Positions 19,912 through 30,996 of a DNA stretch of 64,000 nucleotides are shown here, piece by piece; within the stretch, counting starts at the first letter, position 1; the number at the start of each line of letters is the position of its first letter. Source of the stretch: Deltaproteobacteria bacterium (lineage in GTDB: Bacteria; Desulfobacterota; Desulfobulbia; Desulfobulbales; Desulfocapsaceae); the NCBI GenBank assembly GCA_026388715.1, contig JAPLJF010000018.1:1-64000 (forward strand), read 5' to 3'. The position numbers were made by a program, and so were the translations under genes. The notes below the pieces were generated by a model that was not told the origin of the DNA, made no database searches, and saw only the letters and a list, made by a program, of their open reading frames with translations.

Positions 19912-21057
19912 ATGCCTCCTGCAAAAATACTCAATAAAACCGTCCTGCTCCTCTTTGTTCTGGGTATCTCTGCAGTTTTCCTGTCCATGATGCATCAATT
20001 CCTCATGACTATTTTCATGGCTGCCCTTTTTTCTGCGCTGCTTAACCCCTTCTATCATCGACTTCTTCTCGTTCTGAAAGGCAGGAAAAACGCAGCCTCC
20101 CTGTTGACCATTTTTATTATTGTGTGCCTGATCCTCCTGCCCCTGTCCGCACTCATTGGCGTGGTGGTGGCTCAGGCCATCCACGTCAGCGAATCAGTCA
20201 CCCCCTGGGTTCAGAAATTTATCGAACAACCAACCATCGCCACTGATTTCCTACATAAGATTCCCCAATACGAGCAGCTCCTTCCCCATCAAGATATGAT
20301 CCTTCAGAAGATAGGAAGTCTGGTGGATAACACCTCAAACCTGCTCATTAATTCGCTCTCCTCAATAACCAAGGTGACAGTCAACGCAGCCATCATGTCC
20401 ATCATCATGCTCTACACCATGTTTTATTTTCTCATTGATGGCAAAAAACTGCTGTACAAGATCCTCTATTATATCCCCCTTGAAAACAAAGACGAACAGC
20501 AACTGCTGGAACGCTTCACCTCCGTGGCCAGGGCCACCATCAAGGGCACACTCATCATCGGCATTATCCAGGGCACCCTCTGCGGCATTGGATTTGCTCT
20601 GGCCGGTATTCCCAGCCCCGTGTTCTGGGGATGCCTCATGGCCGTTCTCTCGATTGTCCCCAGCGTCGGGACAGCCATTGTCTGGGGACCTGCCCTTCTC
20701 ATTCTGATCCTCAGCAAAGACTTTACCGGGGCCATCATTGTCGGCATCTCCTGCGGCCTGATCGCCAGCAACATTGACAACCTGATCCGCCCGCGGCTGG
20801 TGGGAAAAGACACCGAGATGCACGACCTCTTCATCCTTTTTTCCACCTTTGGCGGCATCTCCATGTTTGGCATCATCGGCGTTATCATCGGGCCGATCAG
20901 CGCCGCCCTCTTTGTCACTATCTGGGAGATCTACGGTGAATCCTTTCAGAAATACCTGCCCGCGGTCTCCTTCGGAATAACAGCAGAGGATCCGCCAGCA
21001 CCCCCTGGGGAGAAATCCGGCAATCCGCCTAGTGGCGACTCGGACCAAGACAAATAA
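19912..21057 (+). CDS. AI-2E/PerM-family membrane transporter
   Basis: About 381 residues from the ATG at 19912; an upstream in-frame ATG at 19807 would add 35 residues that look non-coding. There are hydrophobic segments at the N-terminus (two close together), one after ~60 polar residues, and a cluster of four to five in the second half. A conserved-looking SIVPSVGTAIVW motif sits in the C-terminal cluster. This is the layout of the PerM/TqsA/UPF0118 family, whose substrates vary (AI-2, Na+/H+). The last ~20 residues are Pro/Gly-rich. The gene ends 23 bases before the M18 peptidase gene. Confidence 0.85.
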   Translation: MPPAKILNKTVLLLFVLGISAVFLSMMHQFLMTIFMAALFSALLNPFYHRLLLVLKGRKNAASLLTIFIIVCLILLPLSALIGVVVAQAIHVSESVTPWVQKFIEQPTIATDFLHKIPQYEQLLPHQDMILQKIGSLVDNTSNLLINSLSSITKVTVNAAIMSIIMLYTMFYFLIDGKKLLYKILYYIPLENKDEQQLLERFTSVARATIKGTLIIGIIQGTLCGIGFALAGIPSPVFWGCLMAVLSIVPSVGTAIVWGPALLILILSKDFTGAIIVGISCGLIASNIDNLIRPRLVGKDTEMHDLFILFSTFGGISMFGIIGVIIGPISAALFVTIWEIYGESFQKYLPAVSFGITAEDPPAPPGEKSGNPPSGDSDQDK

Positions 21058-21080
21058 TCCCTGATTGAGTATATAAAACC

Positions 21081-22391
21081 ATGCAAGAAGATCGTTTTAA
21101 CCAGGATTTTTTCCAGTTCCTTCAAGGGTCGCCCACCCCTTTTCACGCGGTCTCGTCCATGGCCGGGAAGTTACGGGACGCCGGCTTTCACCAGCTTGTC
21201 GAGACCGAACCTTGGCCGCTTGCGCCCGGCAATTCCTACTTCATCATCCGCGACAATGGGGCGCTAGTTGCCTTCACCCTGGCCGCAAAAGATTACCAGA
21301 ATCAGGGTTTCAGGATTGTGGGAACCCATACCGACAGCCCGGCACTGCAGATAAAACCTCTGGGCGGCAAGGCATCACACTCTTTTTTTCAGCTTGGGGT
21401 CGAGGTGTACGGCGGGCCGCTGCTGGCCACCTGGTTTGACCGCGATCTCTCCATTGCCGGGAGGGTGGTCTGCGCCACCACAGAGGGCATCCTCACCACC
21501 CTGCTTATCGATTTCAAACGGCCGGTGGCGATCATCCCCAGTCTCGCCATCCACCTTGACCGCGAGGCCAATAATGGCCGCACCATCAACAAGCAGCAAG
21601 AACTGGTACCAATTTTCTCCCAGATAACAGGGGGTGATGCGCTAAACTTTTCATCAATTCTTGGCGAACAGATCAAAAAGGAATATCCAGATACTCAGAT
21701 TGCGACCATCATGGGTTTTGACCTCTTTTGCTACGCCTGTCAGCCGCCCTCTCTTCTTGGGCTTGGCAATGAATTTATCACCGGCAGCCGCCTTGACAAT
21801 CTACTCAGTTGTTTTGTTGGGGTCACCGCCATGACCGAGACGAGAGCAGACAATAACCGCCTGCTGATCTGCAACAATCATGAGGAAATCGGCTCTATTA
21901 CGGCCGCAGGCGCACAGGGTTCATTCCTCCACTCGACACTCAAACGCATCATGCCGGATTCAGTCAGCCGGCATCGCGCCCTGCGTGGGTCCTTTTTCAT
22001 TTCCATGGACAATGCCCACGGCGTCCACCCCAATTTCAGCGACAAATCAGACCCGGAACATATGCCTCTGCTCAACCATGGCCCGGTGCTCAAGACCAAT
22101 GCCAATCAGCGCTACGCCACCACCAGCGTCAGCGGGGCCATCTATAAAACAATCGCCGCCGAGGCCGGAGTTGTCACCCAGGATTTTGTCATGCGCAGCG
22201 ACATGGCCTGCGGCAGCACCATTGGCCCCCATACAGCAGCGCGTCTGGGAATCCCCACCGTGGACGTTGGCGCCCCGACCCTGGCCATGCACTCCATCCG
22301 CGAAATGACCGGCAGCCACGACCCTTTTCTGTTGTACAAAACGATCAACCGGTTTCTCACCCGTGACCGCATCCCCCAGACAAACGGATAA
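21081..22391 (+). CDS. M18 family aminopeptidase
   Basis: A 436-residue zinc aminopeptidase of the M18 family (aspartyl aminopeptidase-like, ApeB). It removes N-terminal, often acidic, residues in the cytoplasm. Metal-ligand and catalytic motifs are visible: THTDSPALQIKP near 75, SRLDNL, NNHEEIGS near 270, and SDMACGSTIG with HSIRE near the end. Length fits the family. It overlaps nothing and sits three bases before the transglycosylase gene, so the two are likely co-transcribed. Confidence 0.93.
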   Translation: MQEDRFNQDFFQFLQGSPTPFHAVSSMAGKLRDAGFHQLVETEPWPLAPGNSYFIIRDNGALVAFTLAAKDYQNQGFRIVGTHTDSPALQIKPLGGKASHSFFQLGVEVYGGPLLATWFDRDLSIAGRVVCATTEGILTTLLIDFKRPVAIIPSLAIHLDREANNGRTINKQQELVPIFSQITGGDALNFSSILGEQIKKEYPDTQIATIMGFDLFCYACQPPSLLGLGNEFITGSRLDNLLSCFVGVTAMTETRADNNRLLICNNHEEIGSITAAGAQGSFLHSTLKRIMPDSVSRHRALRGSFFISMDNAHGVHPNFSDKSDPEHMPLLNHGPVLKTNANQRYATTSVSGAIYKTIAAEAGVVTQDFVMRSDMACGSTIGPHTAARLGIPTVDVGAPTLAMHSIREMTGSHDPFLLYKTINRFLTRDRIPQTNG

Positions 22392-22394
22392 ACA

Positions 22395-23045
22395 ATGCCA
22401 ACACGAACCTTAAAAAATTCCATTCTCCTGCTCTGCGCCTGTGCCCTGCTGCTCGTGCCAGTGTCCGGGCACAGCGAGCTCGTAAGCTCCATTAACAAAT
22501 ACAAGGACGTCAACCTCTCCAAAGAACGCCTTAACAAAATAGGCCAGTACCACGGACTCATCGAATATTTTACAGGATTCACCTTTTTTCAACCACGACA
22601 CAAGGTCAGCCCTGATTTCATTCGCGCCTTGATTCTGGCGGAATCCGACGCCAACCCGAGGGCCATCTCCTCCAAGAACGCCATCGGACTGGGCCAGATC
22701 ATCTCCAGCACCGGGATAGAGGCTGGCGTTGAACTCTCAAAAGGTACCGTCGATTTTCACAATATCAGCCGCGCCAGGCTGAGCAATCTTAGCGAACAGG
22801 ATCTGTTTGATCCGGCAGTCAATATCCTGCTCACCTGTTACCTGATCGCCAAATACAATTATAAATTCAACGGCCAGCTCGCCCTTGTGCTCTCGGCCTG
22901 GAATGCCGGTGAGAATATCAAAGAACTGAGACAGGGCCAATATGCCCCCTACCAGGAAACCCATGAGCTTATCGGCAAGGTCAACGGCTACTACCTCTGC
23001 CTGCTCCAACAGAAAAAAACACGTCTTACCTCCATAAAAGGTTAA
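22395..23045 (+). CDS. Lytic transglycosylase (SLT-type) with signal peptide
   Basis: A 216-residue secreted protein. Residues 1-~26 form a signal peptide (hydrophobic LLLCACALLLVPVSG). The catalytic Glu of the SLT domain lies in LILAESDANPRA at ~77, followed by GLGQII and the AWNAGE motif near 170, which define family 1 lytic transglycosylases. It cuts peptidoglycan glycan strands in the periplasm. It is tightly coupled to the M18 peptidase gene. Confidence 0.85.
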   Translation: MPTRTLKNSILLLCACALLLVPVSGHSELVSSINKYKDVNLSKERLNKIGQYHGLIEYFTGFTFFQPRHKVSPDFIRALILAESDANPRAISSKNAIGLGQIISSTGIEAGVELSKGTVDFHNISRARLSNLSEQDLFDPAVNILLTCYLIAKYNYKFNGQLALVLSAWNAGENIKELRQGQYAPYQETHELIGKVNGYYLCLLQQKKTRLTSIKG

Positions 23046-23113
23046 GGGCCAACCCATAAACAGCTATATATCCAGATACCTCCCACCACACCTCCACCAG
23101 AAAGAACCAGATC

Positions 23114-23509
23114 ATGCCAACCGACGACCACCACTTCTCTCTCCTCCTGCATACGATACGTTCCCTGCTTGGCCCGGAAGGCTGCCCTTGGGACCAGAAG
23201 CAAACCATACTCAGCCTGAAAAAATATTTTGTGGAAGAATTCGCCGAGATTATCACCGCCATCGACAACAATGACCCCGACAATCTCTGTGAGGAACTTG
23301 GCGACATGCTCTTTCTGGTGATCCTCATGGCCGAAATCAATAAAAAAAACGGCACATTTACCCTGCGGGACATCCTCAGAAACATCAATGAAAAGATGAT
23401 CCGCCGCCATCCCCACGTTTTTGCCGGTGGAGAAAAAGGAACCGTCGAAGAGCTTGAACAGCAGTGGCGGGCCATCAAATCTCAGGAAAAAGAGAAAAAA
23501 ACAAATTGA
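23114..23509 (+). CDS. mazG: MazG-family nucleotide pyrophosphohydrolase (single domain)
   Basis: A 131-residue single-domain MazG protein; the E. coli-type enzyme has two domains and ~260 residues. Visible features are the N-terminal LLGPEGCPWDQKQT motif, the metal-binding EEFAEI and EELGD motifs, and the RRHPHVF motif. It hydrolyses (d)NTPs to monophosphates and pyrophosphate, probably as housecleaning. It is followed by a 200-base gap and then the rpsF operon. Confidence 0.9.
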   Translation: MPTDDHHFSLLLHTIRSLLGPEGCPWDQKQTILSLKKYFVEEFAEIITAIDNNDPDNLCEELGDMLFLVILMAEINKKNGTFTLRDILRNINEKMIRRHPHVFAGGEKGTVEELEQQWRAIKSQEKEKKTN

Positions 23510-23595
23510 CACGGCTTGAGAGCCGATGTATTTATACTTATTTTTCTACATGGTATTGAGTCAATGTAAGATTTTCTTGCATGATTTGATATCTA

Positions 23596-23621
23596 CCTGT
23601 CCGGCAATGGTGTCAGACAGG
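23596..23621 (+). promoter_or_regulatory. Candidate S6:S18 autoregulatory leader hairpin
   Basis: Stem CCTGTC/GACAGG with a loop holding CCGG, about 90 bases before rpsF. Many bacterial rpsF leaders carry a hairpin with an exposed CCG that binds the S6:S18 pair. The match here is by position and the CCG only. Confidence 0.3.
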
Positions 23622-23709
23622 CACCTCTTCGCTCTCTGTCACTTATTATGAGAGCCGAAAATCAGGGATACACAGATCCCGACAATCATGGGTCCACGAG
23701 GAGGAACAC

Positions 23710-24123
23710 ATGCGCAGGTACGAAACGATCTATATTCTTCGACCAAACCTTGGCGAAGAAGAGATCAACACGATTATTGACAATACAAATGCCATTATTC
23801 TCAGCGAAGGCGGCACCATCATCCTTCTTGATCGCTGGGGCTTGCGAAAACTCGCCTATCCGATCAAGAAAGAGAATCAGGGCACTTATATTCTGTGTGA
23901 TTACGCTACCGAACCAGCCGCAGTATTGGAGTTGGAGCGGAAGTTCAGGATTGACGATTCTGTCCTCAAATATATGACCATCAAACTCGCGGACAATATC
24001 ACTGCCGAGAAGATTGAACAGGCCAAGGTGGACATAGCGACACGTAAGGCCGCAAAGGAATCTGGAGAATCTGAAGAGACTGAAGAATTCGAAGCTGATG
24101 ACATCAGCAGTTCTGACGAATAG
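23710..24123 (+). CDS. rpsF: 30S ribosomal protein S6
   Basis: A 137-residue S6. The N-terminus MRRYETIYILRP and the central GLRKLAYPIKKENQG motif are typical. The last ~25 residues form an acidic tail rich in Glu/Ser, longer than the E. coli core. GAGGAGG lies just upstream of the ATG. It is first gene of rpsF-rpsR-DUF2232-rplI, with S18 41 bases downstream. Confidence 0.96.
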   Translation: MRRYETIYILRPNLGEEEINTIIDNTNAIILSEGGTIILLDRWGLRKLAYPIKKENQGTYILCDYATEPAAVLELERKFRIDDSVLKYMTIKLADNITAEKIEQAKVDIATRKAAKESGESEETEEFEADDISSSDE

Positions 24124-24164
24124 AAACTCTCATCCATAACTAAATACATATACAGGATACTCAA

Positions 24165-24407
24165 ATGCCTCCCGTAAAACGCGTTTTTGCACGAAAAAAG
24201 GTCTGCAGGTTCTGCACCACCGACCAGGAAACGGTTATTGACTATAAAGACTTAAAAACAATTCGTTATTTTATTTCAGAGCGGGGAAAGATCATGCCTC
24301 GCCGTATTTCTGGAACCTGCGCTACCCACCAGCGGCAGTTATGTGAAGCCATAAAGAAAGCACGCCAGATTGCCCTGATACCATATACTGGTATCATATT
24401 AAAATAA
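24165..24407 (+). CDS. rpsR: 30S ribosomal protein S18
   Basis: An 80-residue S18. The zinc-type N-terminal pair CRFC is present, followed by [34 protein letters not shown], the family signature. S18 pairs with S6 on the 30S platform. The spacing to the next gene is 36 bases. Confidence 0.96.
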   Translation: MPPVKRVFARKKVCRFCTTDQETVIDYKDLKTIRYFISERGKIMPRRISGTCATHQRQLCEAIKKARQIALIPYTGIILK

Positions 24408-24443
24408 AAAGGCTTACGGCGCATTAACAGGTATCTTGCAAAA

Positions 24444-25418
24444 GTGAACCCGGTGGTCAAAAACTCTGACGAGATGAAGATATTCAAACATATCTTCATC
24501 GTGGCAGGAGTTTTTTTACTACCCGGTCTGCAGATCGCCGTTTTTGGCTGGCTCTATGGCCTTGTGCCATTGCTTGTTTTTTATTATCTCTGCAGATATG
24601 GTAACAATGCTGGCGGCAAGTACATCCTGTCCGGGGCACTTGTCGCCCTGCTCGCAGGAACGTTTCTGCAGGTGGCAAGCCAGATCCTGCTGGCCATGAC
24701 CCTGGTTCCGACTGGTTTTATCTTGGCCCGTTCGGTTGTTCAACAGGAAGCGCCACCGCTGGCCGGACTCAAAGGGTTTGCTGCTTTAAGCATTTCATGG
24801 TTTCTCTTTTCCGGAATGATTGCCGTCACCGAAGGGAGCCATCCTTATTCCATGCTCCTGCTGTCAATCAACCAGGGGATGGACGAAGCGCTGAAGCTGT
24901 ATCAGGAAAATGAGAAAATCCCGGCTGAGTCTTTGTATTTACTGACTCAGTCTTTCGCGCAGATAAAAGAAAGGCTGTCCCAACTCATGCCGGCAATTTT
25001 GACCAGTATTGCCTTACTTATCGTATGGTTGGCAATGGTTCTCGGCAACAGGTTACTCGATAAAAATACCGGACAGAGTCCTTGGCCCGAATATCAATAC
25101 TGGCAACTGCCGGAGAAACTTGTCTGGTTAGTCGTCGCAGCAGCAGCCCTGGCCCTGCTGCCTTTGCCGCTGGCAAGAACCATTGGTTTTAATCTGTTAT
25201 TGATAGCCAGTGTTATTTATTGTTTCCAGGGCCTTTCCATTGCCCTCTTTTTTTTAAATAAATGGAAAGTCCCTTTATTTATCCGTTCCCTTCTCTATGT
25301 GATTATCGTTTTCCAATCATTGGGAACCATTTTTTTATCAGTGATCGGACTTGCTGATGTCTGGTTTGATTTAAGACATGCTGGCAGTCATGATTCGAAT
25401 CAGAAAAAACCTTTATAA
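24444..25418 (+). CDS. DUF2232 membrane protein
   Basis: About 324 residues from a GTG at 24444, or 314 from the ATG at 24474 (MKIFKHIF), which I find equally likely. Eight or so hydrophobic segments are spread along the protein, with a polar loop at ~140-185. The placement between rpsR and rplI is the usual context of DUF2232/YybS-like membrane proteins, whose role is not established. Its end overlaps the upstream sequence of rplI. Confidence 0.85.
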   Translation: MNPVVKNSDEMKIFKHIFIVAGVFLLPGLQIAVFGWLYGLVPLLVFYYLCRYGNNAGGKYILSGALVALLAGTFLQVASQILLAMTLVPTGFILARSVVQQEAPPLAGLKGFAALSISWFLFSGMIAVTEGSHPYSMLLLSINQGMDEALKLYQENEKIPAESLYLLTQSFAQIKERLSQLMPAILTSIALLIVWLAMVLGNRLLDKNTGQSPWPEYQYWQLPEKLVWLVVAAAALALLPLPLARTIGFNLLLIASVIYCFQGLSIALFFLNKWKVPLFIRSLLYVIIVFQSLGTIFLSVIGLADVWFDLRHAGSHDSNQKKPL

Positions 25419-25476
25419 GATATTTCTGCGAATCAGAACAAGCCTCTCTACGCAAACAACTTTAAGGAGCAACACC

Positions 25477-25932
25477 ATGGAACTTATATTGAAAGAAACC
25501 ATAAGCACCCTCGGCCAGGAAGGCGCAATCGTCAACGTAAAAGCAGGATATGGCCGCAACTATCTGCTGCCACACGGCAAGGCTGTTCTGGCCAACGTCC
25601 AGAACAAGTCAATTCTGGACCGGAGCCTGGCCACTATCAAGGCCAAGCTGGAACAGGAACGTCAGCAGGCAGAAGGGCTCTCCAAAAAACTGGCAGGAAT
25701 CACCATTACCATCGTCCAGCTCGCTGGAGATGATTCCAGGCTGTTTGGTTCCGTCACCAGCACTGACATTCATCAGAAACTGGCAGAGATGGGCATTGCT
25801 ATCGACAAGAAGCAGATCGTTCTCGCCGATCCCATCAAGACCCTGGGCGAGTTCACTGTTAAGATCAAGGCCGGTTTTCAAATGACCACTGATATCATTG
25901 TCAAGATCGTGCCCACTATAGAGAAAGCCTGA
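25477..25932 (+). CDS. rplI: 50S ribosomal protein L9
   Basis: A 151-residue L9 starting at ATG 25477, preceded by AAGGAG. The N-terminal domain has the signature G-x2-V-x-V-K-x-G-Y-x-R-N-[YF]-L as IVNVKAGYGRNYLLP. The long connecting helix and the C-terminal domain are both present. An open frame extends upstream to 25378 but this overlaps the DUF2232 gene and lacks a ribosome-binding site. Confidence 0.96.
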   Translation: MELILKETISTLGQEGAIVNVKAGYGRNYLLPHGKAVLANVQNKSILDRSLATIKAKLEQERQQAEGLSKKLAGITITIVQLAGDDSRLFGSVTSTDIHQKLAEMGIAIDKKQIVLADPIKTLGEFTVKIKAGFQMTTDIIVKIVPTIEKA

Positions 25933-25947
25933 TTGAATGACAGGTTA

Positions 25948-26008
25948 GGAGTTGTAACGAAAGATAGCCATTAACTTTCCGGCCATTTCGTTACAGCTCC
26001 TTATGCCG
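25948..26008. repeat. Structured palindromic repeat, single-hairpin form (copy B)
   Basis: Imperfect palindrome GGAGTTGTAACGAAA ... TTTCGTTACAGCTCC followed by TTATGCCG, 16 bases after rplI. It belongs to the same family as copies D (52.9 kb) and E (61.5 kb). Confidence 0.75.
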
Positions 26009-26154
26009 GTCACGGTATTCCATGTTACGATTATTTTTGAATGACAGGTTGGCTTTATCAAACGCCATGCTCTGCCAGTCAACACACCGTCAAGAGGCAC
26101 CCTCCTCTTCGGTGTGTTGTCATTTTACATCCTCTTTTCATGGTCAAAATCAAG

Positions 26155-27546
<1,392 letters not shown>

Positions 27547-27624
27547 CACCGACGTCAGATAAAAATCTGCATACAAGCCGGTTTTCCCCCTATACCTTCC
27601 AGTTTTTCACCCCGAGGCACAAGC

Positions 27625-30129
27625 ATGTCCACCACCGCAGATTCAGAAAAGAAATATGATTTCAAAACCATAGAGGCCAACTGGCAGGAGTTCTGGCAGC
27701 GGGAAGCGAGCTACAAGGCCTCTGAAGATGACCCGCGCGAAAAGTATTATGTACTGGAGATGTTTCCTTATCCTTCGGGCCGCATTCATATGGGTCATGT
27801 CCGTAATTATTCCATCGGGGACGTCATCGCTCGCTACAAGCGGTTGCGAGGGTTCAATGTCCTCCATCCCATGGGCTGGGACGCCTTTGGTCTGCCCGCG
27901 GAAAATGCCGCCCAGAAAAACAATACCCACCCGGCCCGCTGGACCTACGAAAACATTGATTATATGCGCAACCAGTTGCGCCAGCTCGGCCTTTCCTATG
28001 ACTGGGACCGCGAGATTGCCACCTGCAACCCCGCCTATTATCGTTGGGAGCAGCTTCTTTTTCTCCAGATGTATGAAAAAGGGCTCGCTTATCAGAAAAA
28101 CACCACCGTCAACTGGTGCAATTCCTGCCAGACCGTGCTTGCCAATGAACAGGTGATAGATGGGACCTGCTGGCGCTGCGACGAACCTGTCACCCCCAGG
28201 CAGATGAATGGCTGGTTTTTCAAGATTACCGCTTACGCCGAGGAACTCCTCCGCGATCTTGACAAACTGAGCGGCTGGCCGGATAAGGTTGTGACCATGC
28301 AGCGCAACTGGATCGGCAAATCAGAGGGCCTTACCTGTGATTTCAAGATTGAGGGAAGCAAGGAGATCCTTTCCATTTTCACCACTCGTCCAGACACCAT
28401 CTTTGGCGTGACCTTCATGTCCATTGCCCCTGAACATCCCCTGATTGAGACGCTCATCAAGGGGTCGGAGCGGGAGCAGGAGATCCGGAACTTTATTGCC
28501 GCCACTATCCTGGAAAAGCAGCAACAAAAGCCTGATGATGAACAGGAGAAAAAAGGGATCTTTACCGGACGCTACTGCATCAATCCCTTTAACGGGGACA
28601 AGGTCCCGGTCTATGTGGCCAATTTTATCCTCATGGGCTATGGCACCGGGGCCGTTATGGCCGTGCCCGCCCATGACCAGCGGGACTTTGAATTTGCCCA
28701 AAAATATGATCTGGCCATCAAGCCGGTGGTCATCCCGGAAGGCGCGACCATCAAAGCAAGCGAGTTGGAGGCGGCAGCCATCGATCAAGGTCTGCTGGCC
28801 GATTCAGGGACATTCAGTGGCATGCCATCGCTTGAGGCCAAACAGGCGATTATCGCTCACGCCACCACTCAGGGTTTTGGCGCGGCCCATACCACCTATC
28901 GGCTGCGCGACTGGGGAATTTCCCGGCAGCGTTACTGGGGGGCCCCAATCCCCATGATTTACTGTGATAAATGCGGAGTCCAGCCCGTGCCGGTAGAACA
29001 GCTGCCGCTGATCCTGCCGGAAGACATTGATTCGGGACAGAATACCTGTTCCCCCCTGCACCAGCGCGACTCCTTCATCAAGACCACGTGCCCGGCCTGC
29101 GGTGGCGAGGCACGGCGCGAGACCGATACTATGGACACCTTTGTCGAGTCATCCTGGTATTTTGCCCGTTATACCAGTCCCCGCAATACCCAGTCTCCCA
29201 TAGACCGGGCCAAGGCCGCCCACTGGCTGCCGGTGGATCAGTATATCGGGGGGGTGGAACATGCCATCCTCCACCTGCTCTACTCCCGTTTTTTCACGAA
29301 GGTGCTCCGTGATCTCGGCTACCTCGACATCGACGAACCGTTCACCAACCTCCTCACCCAGGGGATGGTGATCAAGGATGGTGCCAAGATGTCAAAATCG
29401 AAGGGCAACGTTGTTGACCCCAACGACCTGATTCACGAATATGGGGCGGATACGGTCCGTCTATTCAGTCTTTTTGCCGCCCCTCCTGAAAAAGATCTGG
29501 AATGGAATGCAAAAGGGGTGGAAGGGGCCTTCCGCTTTCTCAACCGCATCTATCGCTATGTCATGGGCCACAAGGAACTCCTGACCCAATCAGACAAAAA
29601 GATCGAGCTCCGCTGTGAGGCGGACCAGGCCCTCCATCGCAAGACCCACCAGACCATCCACAGGGTGACCCTGAACATCGAGAACAACTTTCACTTCAAC
29701 ACCGCCATCAGCGGGATCATGGAGTTGTTTAATACCCTGACTACCCTGGCGCCTATGGAAGGTGACAGGCCTCAGAACAAACTGACTCCTGCCGTGGTCC
29801 ATGAAGCGGTTCAGGCGATTCTCCTCCTGCTCTCCCCCATGGTTCCGCATTTCTGCGCCGAACTCTGGCAGCAGCTCGGCAAAACCCACCCCATTGACCA
29901 GGAACAGTGGCCGACTTTTGACATCGAAGCCGCCAAAGAAGAGGAACTGACCGTCGTTGTTCAGGTCAACGGCAAGGTTCGTTCCCGGCTTCAGGTTCCA
30001 GCGGATATCGACGATGAGGTAATCAAGGAAATGGCGCTGAACGACAGGAATGTTCAGAAAATTATTCTTTCCCAGCCCGTCAAAAAAATTATTATCGTGC
30101 AGAAGAAGCTTGTTAATATTGTTCTTTAA
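27625..30129 (+). CDS. leuS: Leucyl-tRNA synthetase
   Basis: An 834-residue class I synthetase of normal length. It has the HIGH-type motif HMGH (near residue 52, in GRIHMGHVRNYSIGD), a Zn-binding region (CNSC...CWRC), the CP1 editing domain with TTRPDT at ~250, the KMSKS motif (KMSKSKGNVVDP) near 592, and a C-terminal anticodon/tRNA-binding region. The start is an ATG preceded by GAGGC. It probably forms an operon with lptE. Confidence 0.97.
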   Translation: MSTTADSEKKYDFKTIEANWQEFWQREASYKASEDDPREKYYVLEMFPYPSGRIHMGHVRNYSIGDVIARYKRLRGFNVLHPMGWDAFGLPAENAAQKNNTHPARWTYENIDYMRNQLRQLGLSYDWDREIATCNPAYYRWEQLLFLQMYEKGLAYQKNTTVNWCNSCQTVLANEQVIDGTCWRCDEPVTPRQMNGWFFKITAYAEELLRDLDKLSGWPDKVVTMQRNWIGKSEGLTCDFKIEGSKEILSIFTTRPDTIFGVTFMSIAPEHPLIETLIKGSEREQEIRNFIAATILEKQQQKPDDEQEKKGIFTGRYCINPFNGDKVPVYVANFILMGYGTGAVMAVPAHDQRDFEFAQKYDLAIKPVVIPEGATIKASELEAAAIDQGLLADSGTFSGMPSLEAKQAIIAHATTQGFGAAHTTYRLRDWGISRQRYWGAPIPMIYCDKCGVQPVPVEQLPLILPEDIDSGQNTCSPLHQRDSFIKTTCPACGGEARRETDTMDTFVESSWYFARYTSPRNTQSPIDRAKAAHWLPVDQYIGGVEHAILHLLYSRFFTKVLRDLGYLDIDEPFTNLLTQGMVIKDGAKMSKSKGNVVDPNDLIHEYGADTVRLFSLFAAPPEKDLEWNAKGVEGAFRFLNRIYRYVMGHKELLTQSDKKIELRCEADQALHRKTHQTIHRVTLNIENNFHFNTAISGIMELFNTLTTLAPMEGDRPQNKLTPAVVHEAVQAILLLLSPMVPHFCAELWQQLGKTHPIDQEQWPTFDIEAAKEEELTVVVQVNGKVRSRLQVPADIDDEVIKEMALNDRNVQKIILSQPVKKIIIVQKKLVNIVL

Positions 30130-30233
30130 GGATATTTTAATTAAACTTTCTTAAAAATAAGGGAGAGTAGCTTTACCTTTAAACCGTTGTCATGGTTATT
30201 TCGTAAGGGCTCCTTGTATGTTATATGCCAGGC

Positions 30234-30339
30234 GCCGCTTCATAGAAACAGGCCGCAAAGATTGGCTGTTTCTATGAAGCGGCATAAGGTGCCGTAATAA
30301 AATAAGCAAAACAGCACTGCTTATTTCATAACGGCACCT
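30234..30339. repeat. Structured palindromic repeat, two-hairpin form (copy C)
   Basis: Hairpin 1 has arms 30234-30254 and 30264-30283 (GCCGCTTCATAGAAACAG...). Hairpin 2 spans 30287-30339, with outer arms AGGTGCCGT/ACGGCACCT and inner arms AAATAAGCA/TGCTTATTT. It resembles copy A outside the inner stems. It sits between leuS and lptE, ending ~25 bases before the lptE start. Confidence 0.8.
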
Positions 30340-30363
30340 AAACTTAAATATTGGAGTAATCTG

Positions 30364-30888
30364 TTGAAAACATCACTGCGCCTCAACTCACTCTTTCTCC
30401 TGACAGCCCTGATTCTTAGCGCCTGCGGATATCATAATCCTTATATCTATACCGGGCCGGAAAAATCCATCTATGTAACCCACTGGAAGAACAAGACCAA
30501 TGCCCTGCAACTGGACGCCAAAATTTATCAATCCCTCACCCACTGGTTTCAAAAAACCAACTCGATCAAGGTAACAAAAGAAAAGACCGGAGCCGATCTT
30601 ATCCTGGCGGGCGAAATTCTTTCTATTTATCTGCCAAGCCTCTCTTACGGTCTTGGCAATAGTGCCACCTCAGTCCAGGTCATTCTCACCGTCCGCTACA
30701 TCCTCAAAGATATCAAAACGGGTGAAGTGCTCTTGGAGGTCCCAAGCGAAAGGTGGACTGAAGATTCACGGACCACACAAAGCTCAACAGTAACCACCGA
30801 CAATGAAGACCGGGCCTTGGCAACCATTATTGACAATCTTTCCGAGAAGATTTACATAAAGGCACTTGGCAGGCTGTCGACGCCCTAA
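30364..30888 (+). CDS. lptE: LptE-like LPS-assembly lipoprotein
   Basis: A 174-residue lipoprotein read from a TTG with GGAG 7 bases upstream. A lipobox is visible at residues ~18-21 (LSAC), followed by GYHNPYIYTG. The C-terminal two thirds match LptE/RlpB-type proteins, which plug the LptD outer-membrane pore. The leuS-lptE order is conserved in Gram-negative bacteria, which supports the call more than the weak sequence motifs do. Confidence 0.8.
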   Translation: MKTSLRLNSLFLLTALILSACGYHNPYIYTGPEKSIYVTHWKNKTNALQLDAKIYQSLTHWFQKTNSIKVTKEKTGADLILAGEILSIYLPSLSYGLGNSATSVQVILTVRYILKDIKTGEVLLEVPSERWTEDSRTTQSSTVTTDNEDRALATIIDNLSEKIYIKALGRLSTP

Positions 30889-30934
30889 CGGTCAAACCGG
30901 GGAAAATTTTTCAATTTTTTCTCTCTTTTAAAGC

Positions 30935-30970
30935 AAAAAGGCCATCCTTGAAACCAGGGACGGCCTTTTT
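30935..30970. terminator. Bidirectional terminator between lptE and tkt
   Basis: Hairpin AAAAAGGCCATCC ... GGACGGCCTTTTT, flanked by A and T runs on both sides. It serves the converging lptE and transketolase genes. Confidence 0.8.
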
Positions 30971-30996
30971 ACTTTCTTCTTTTCAGCGTCGCCAGC

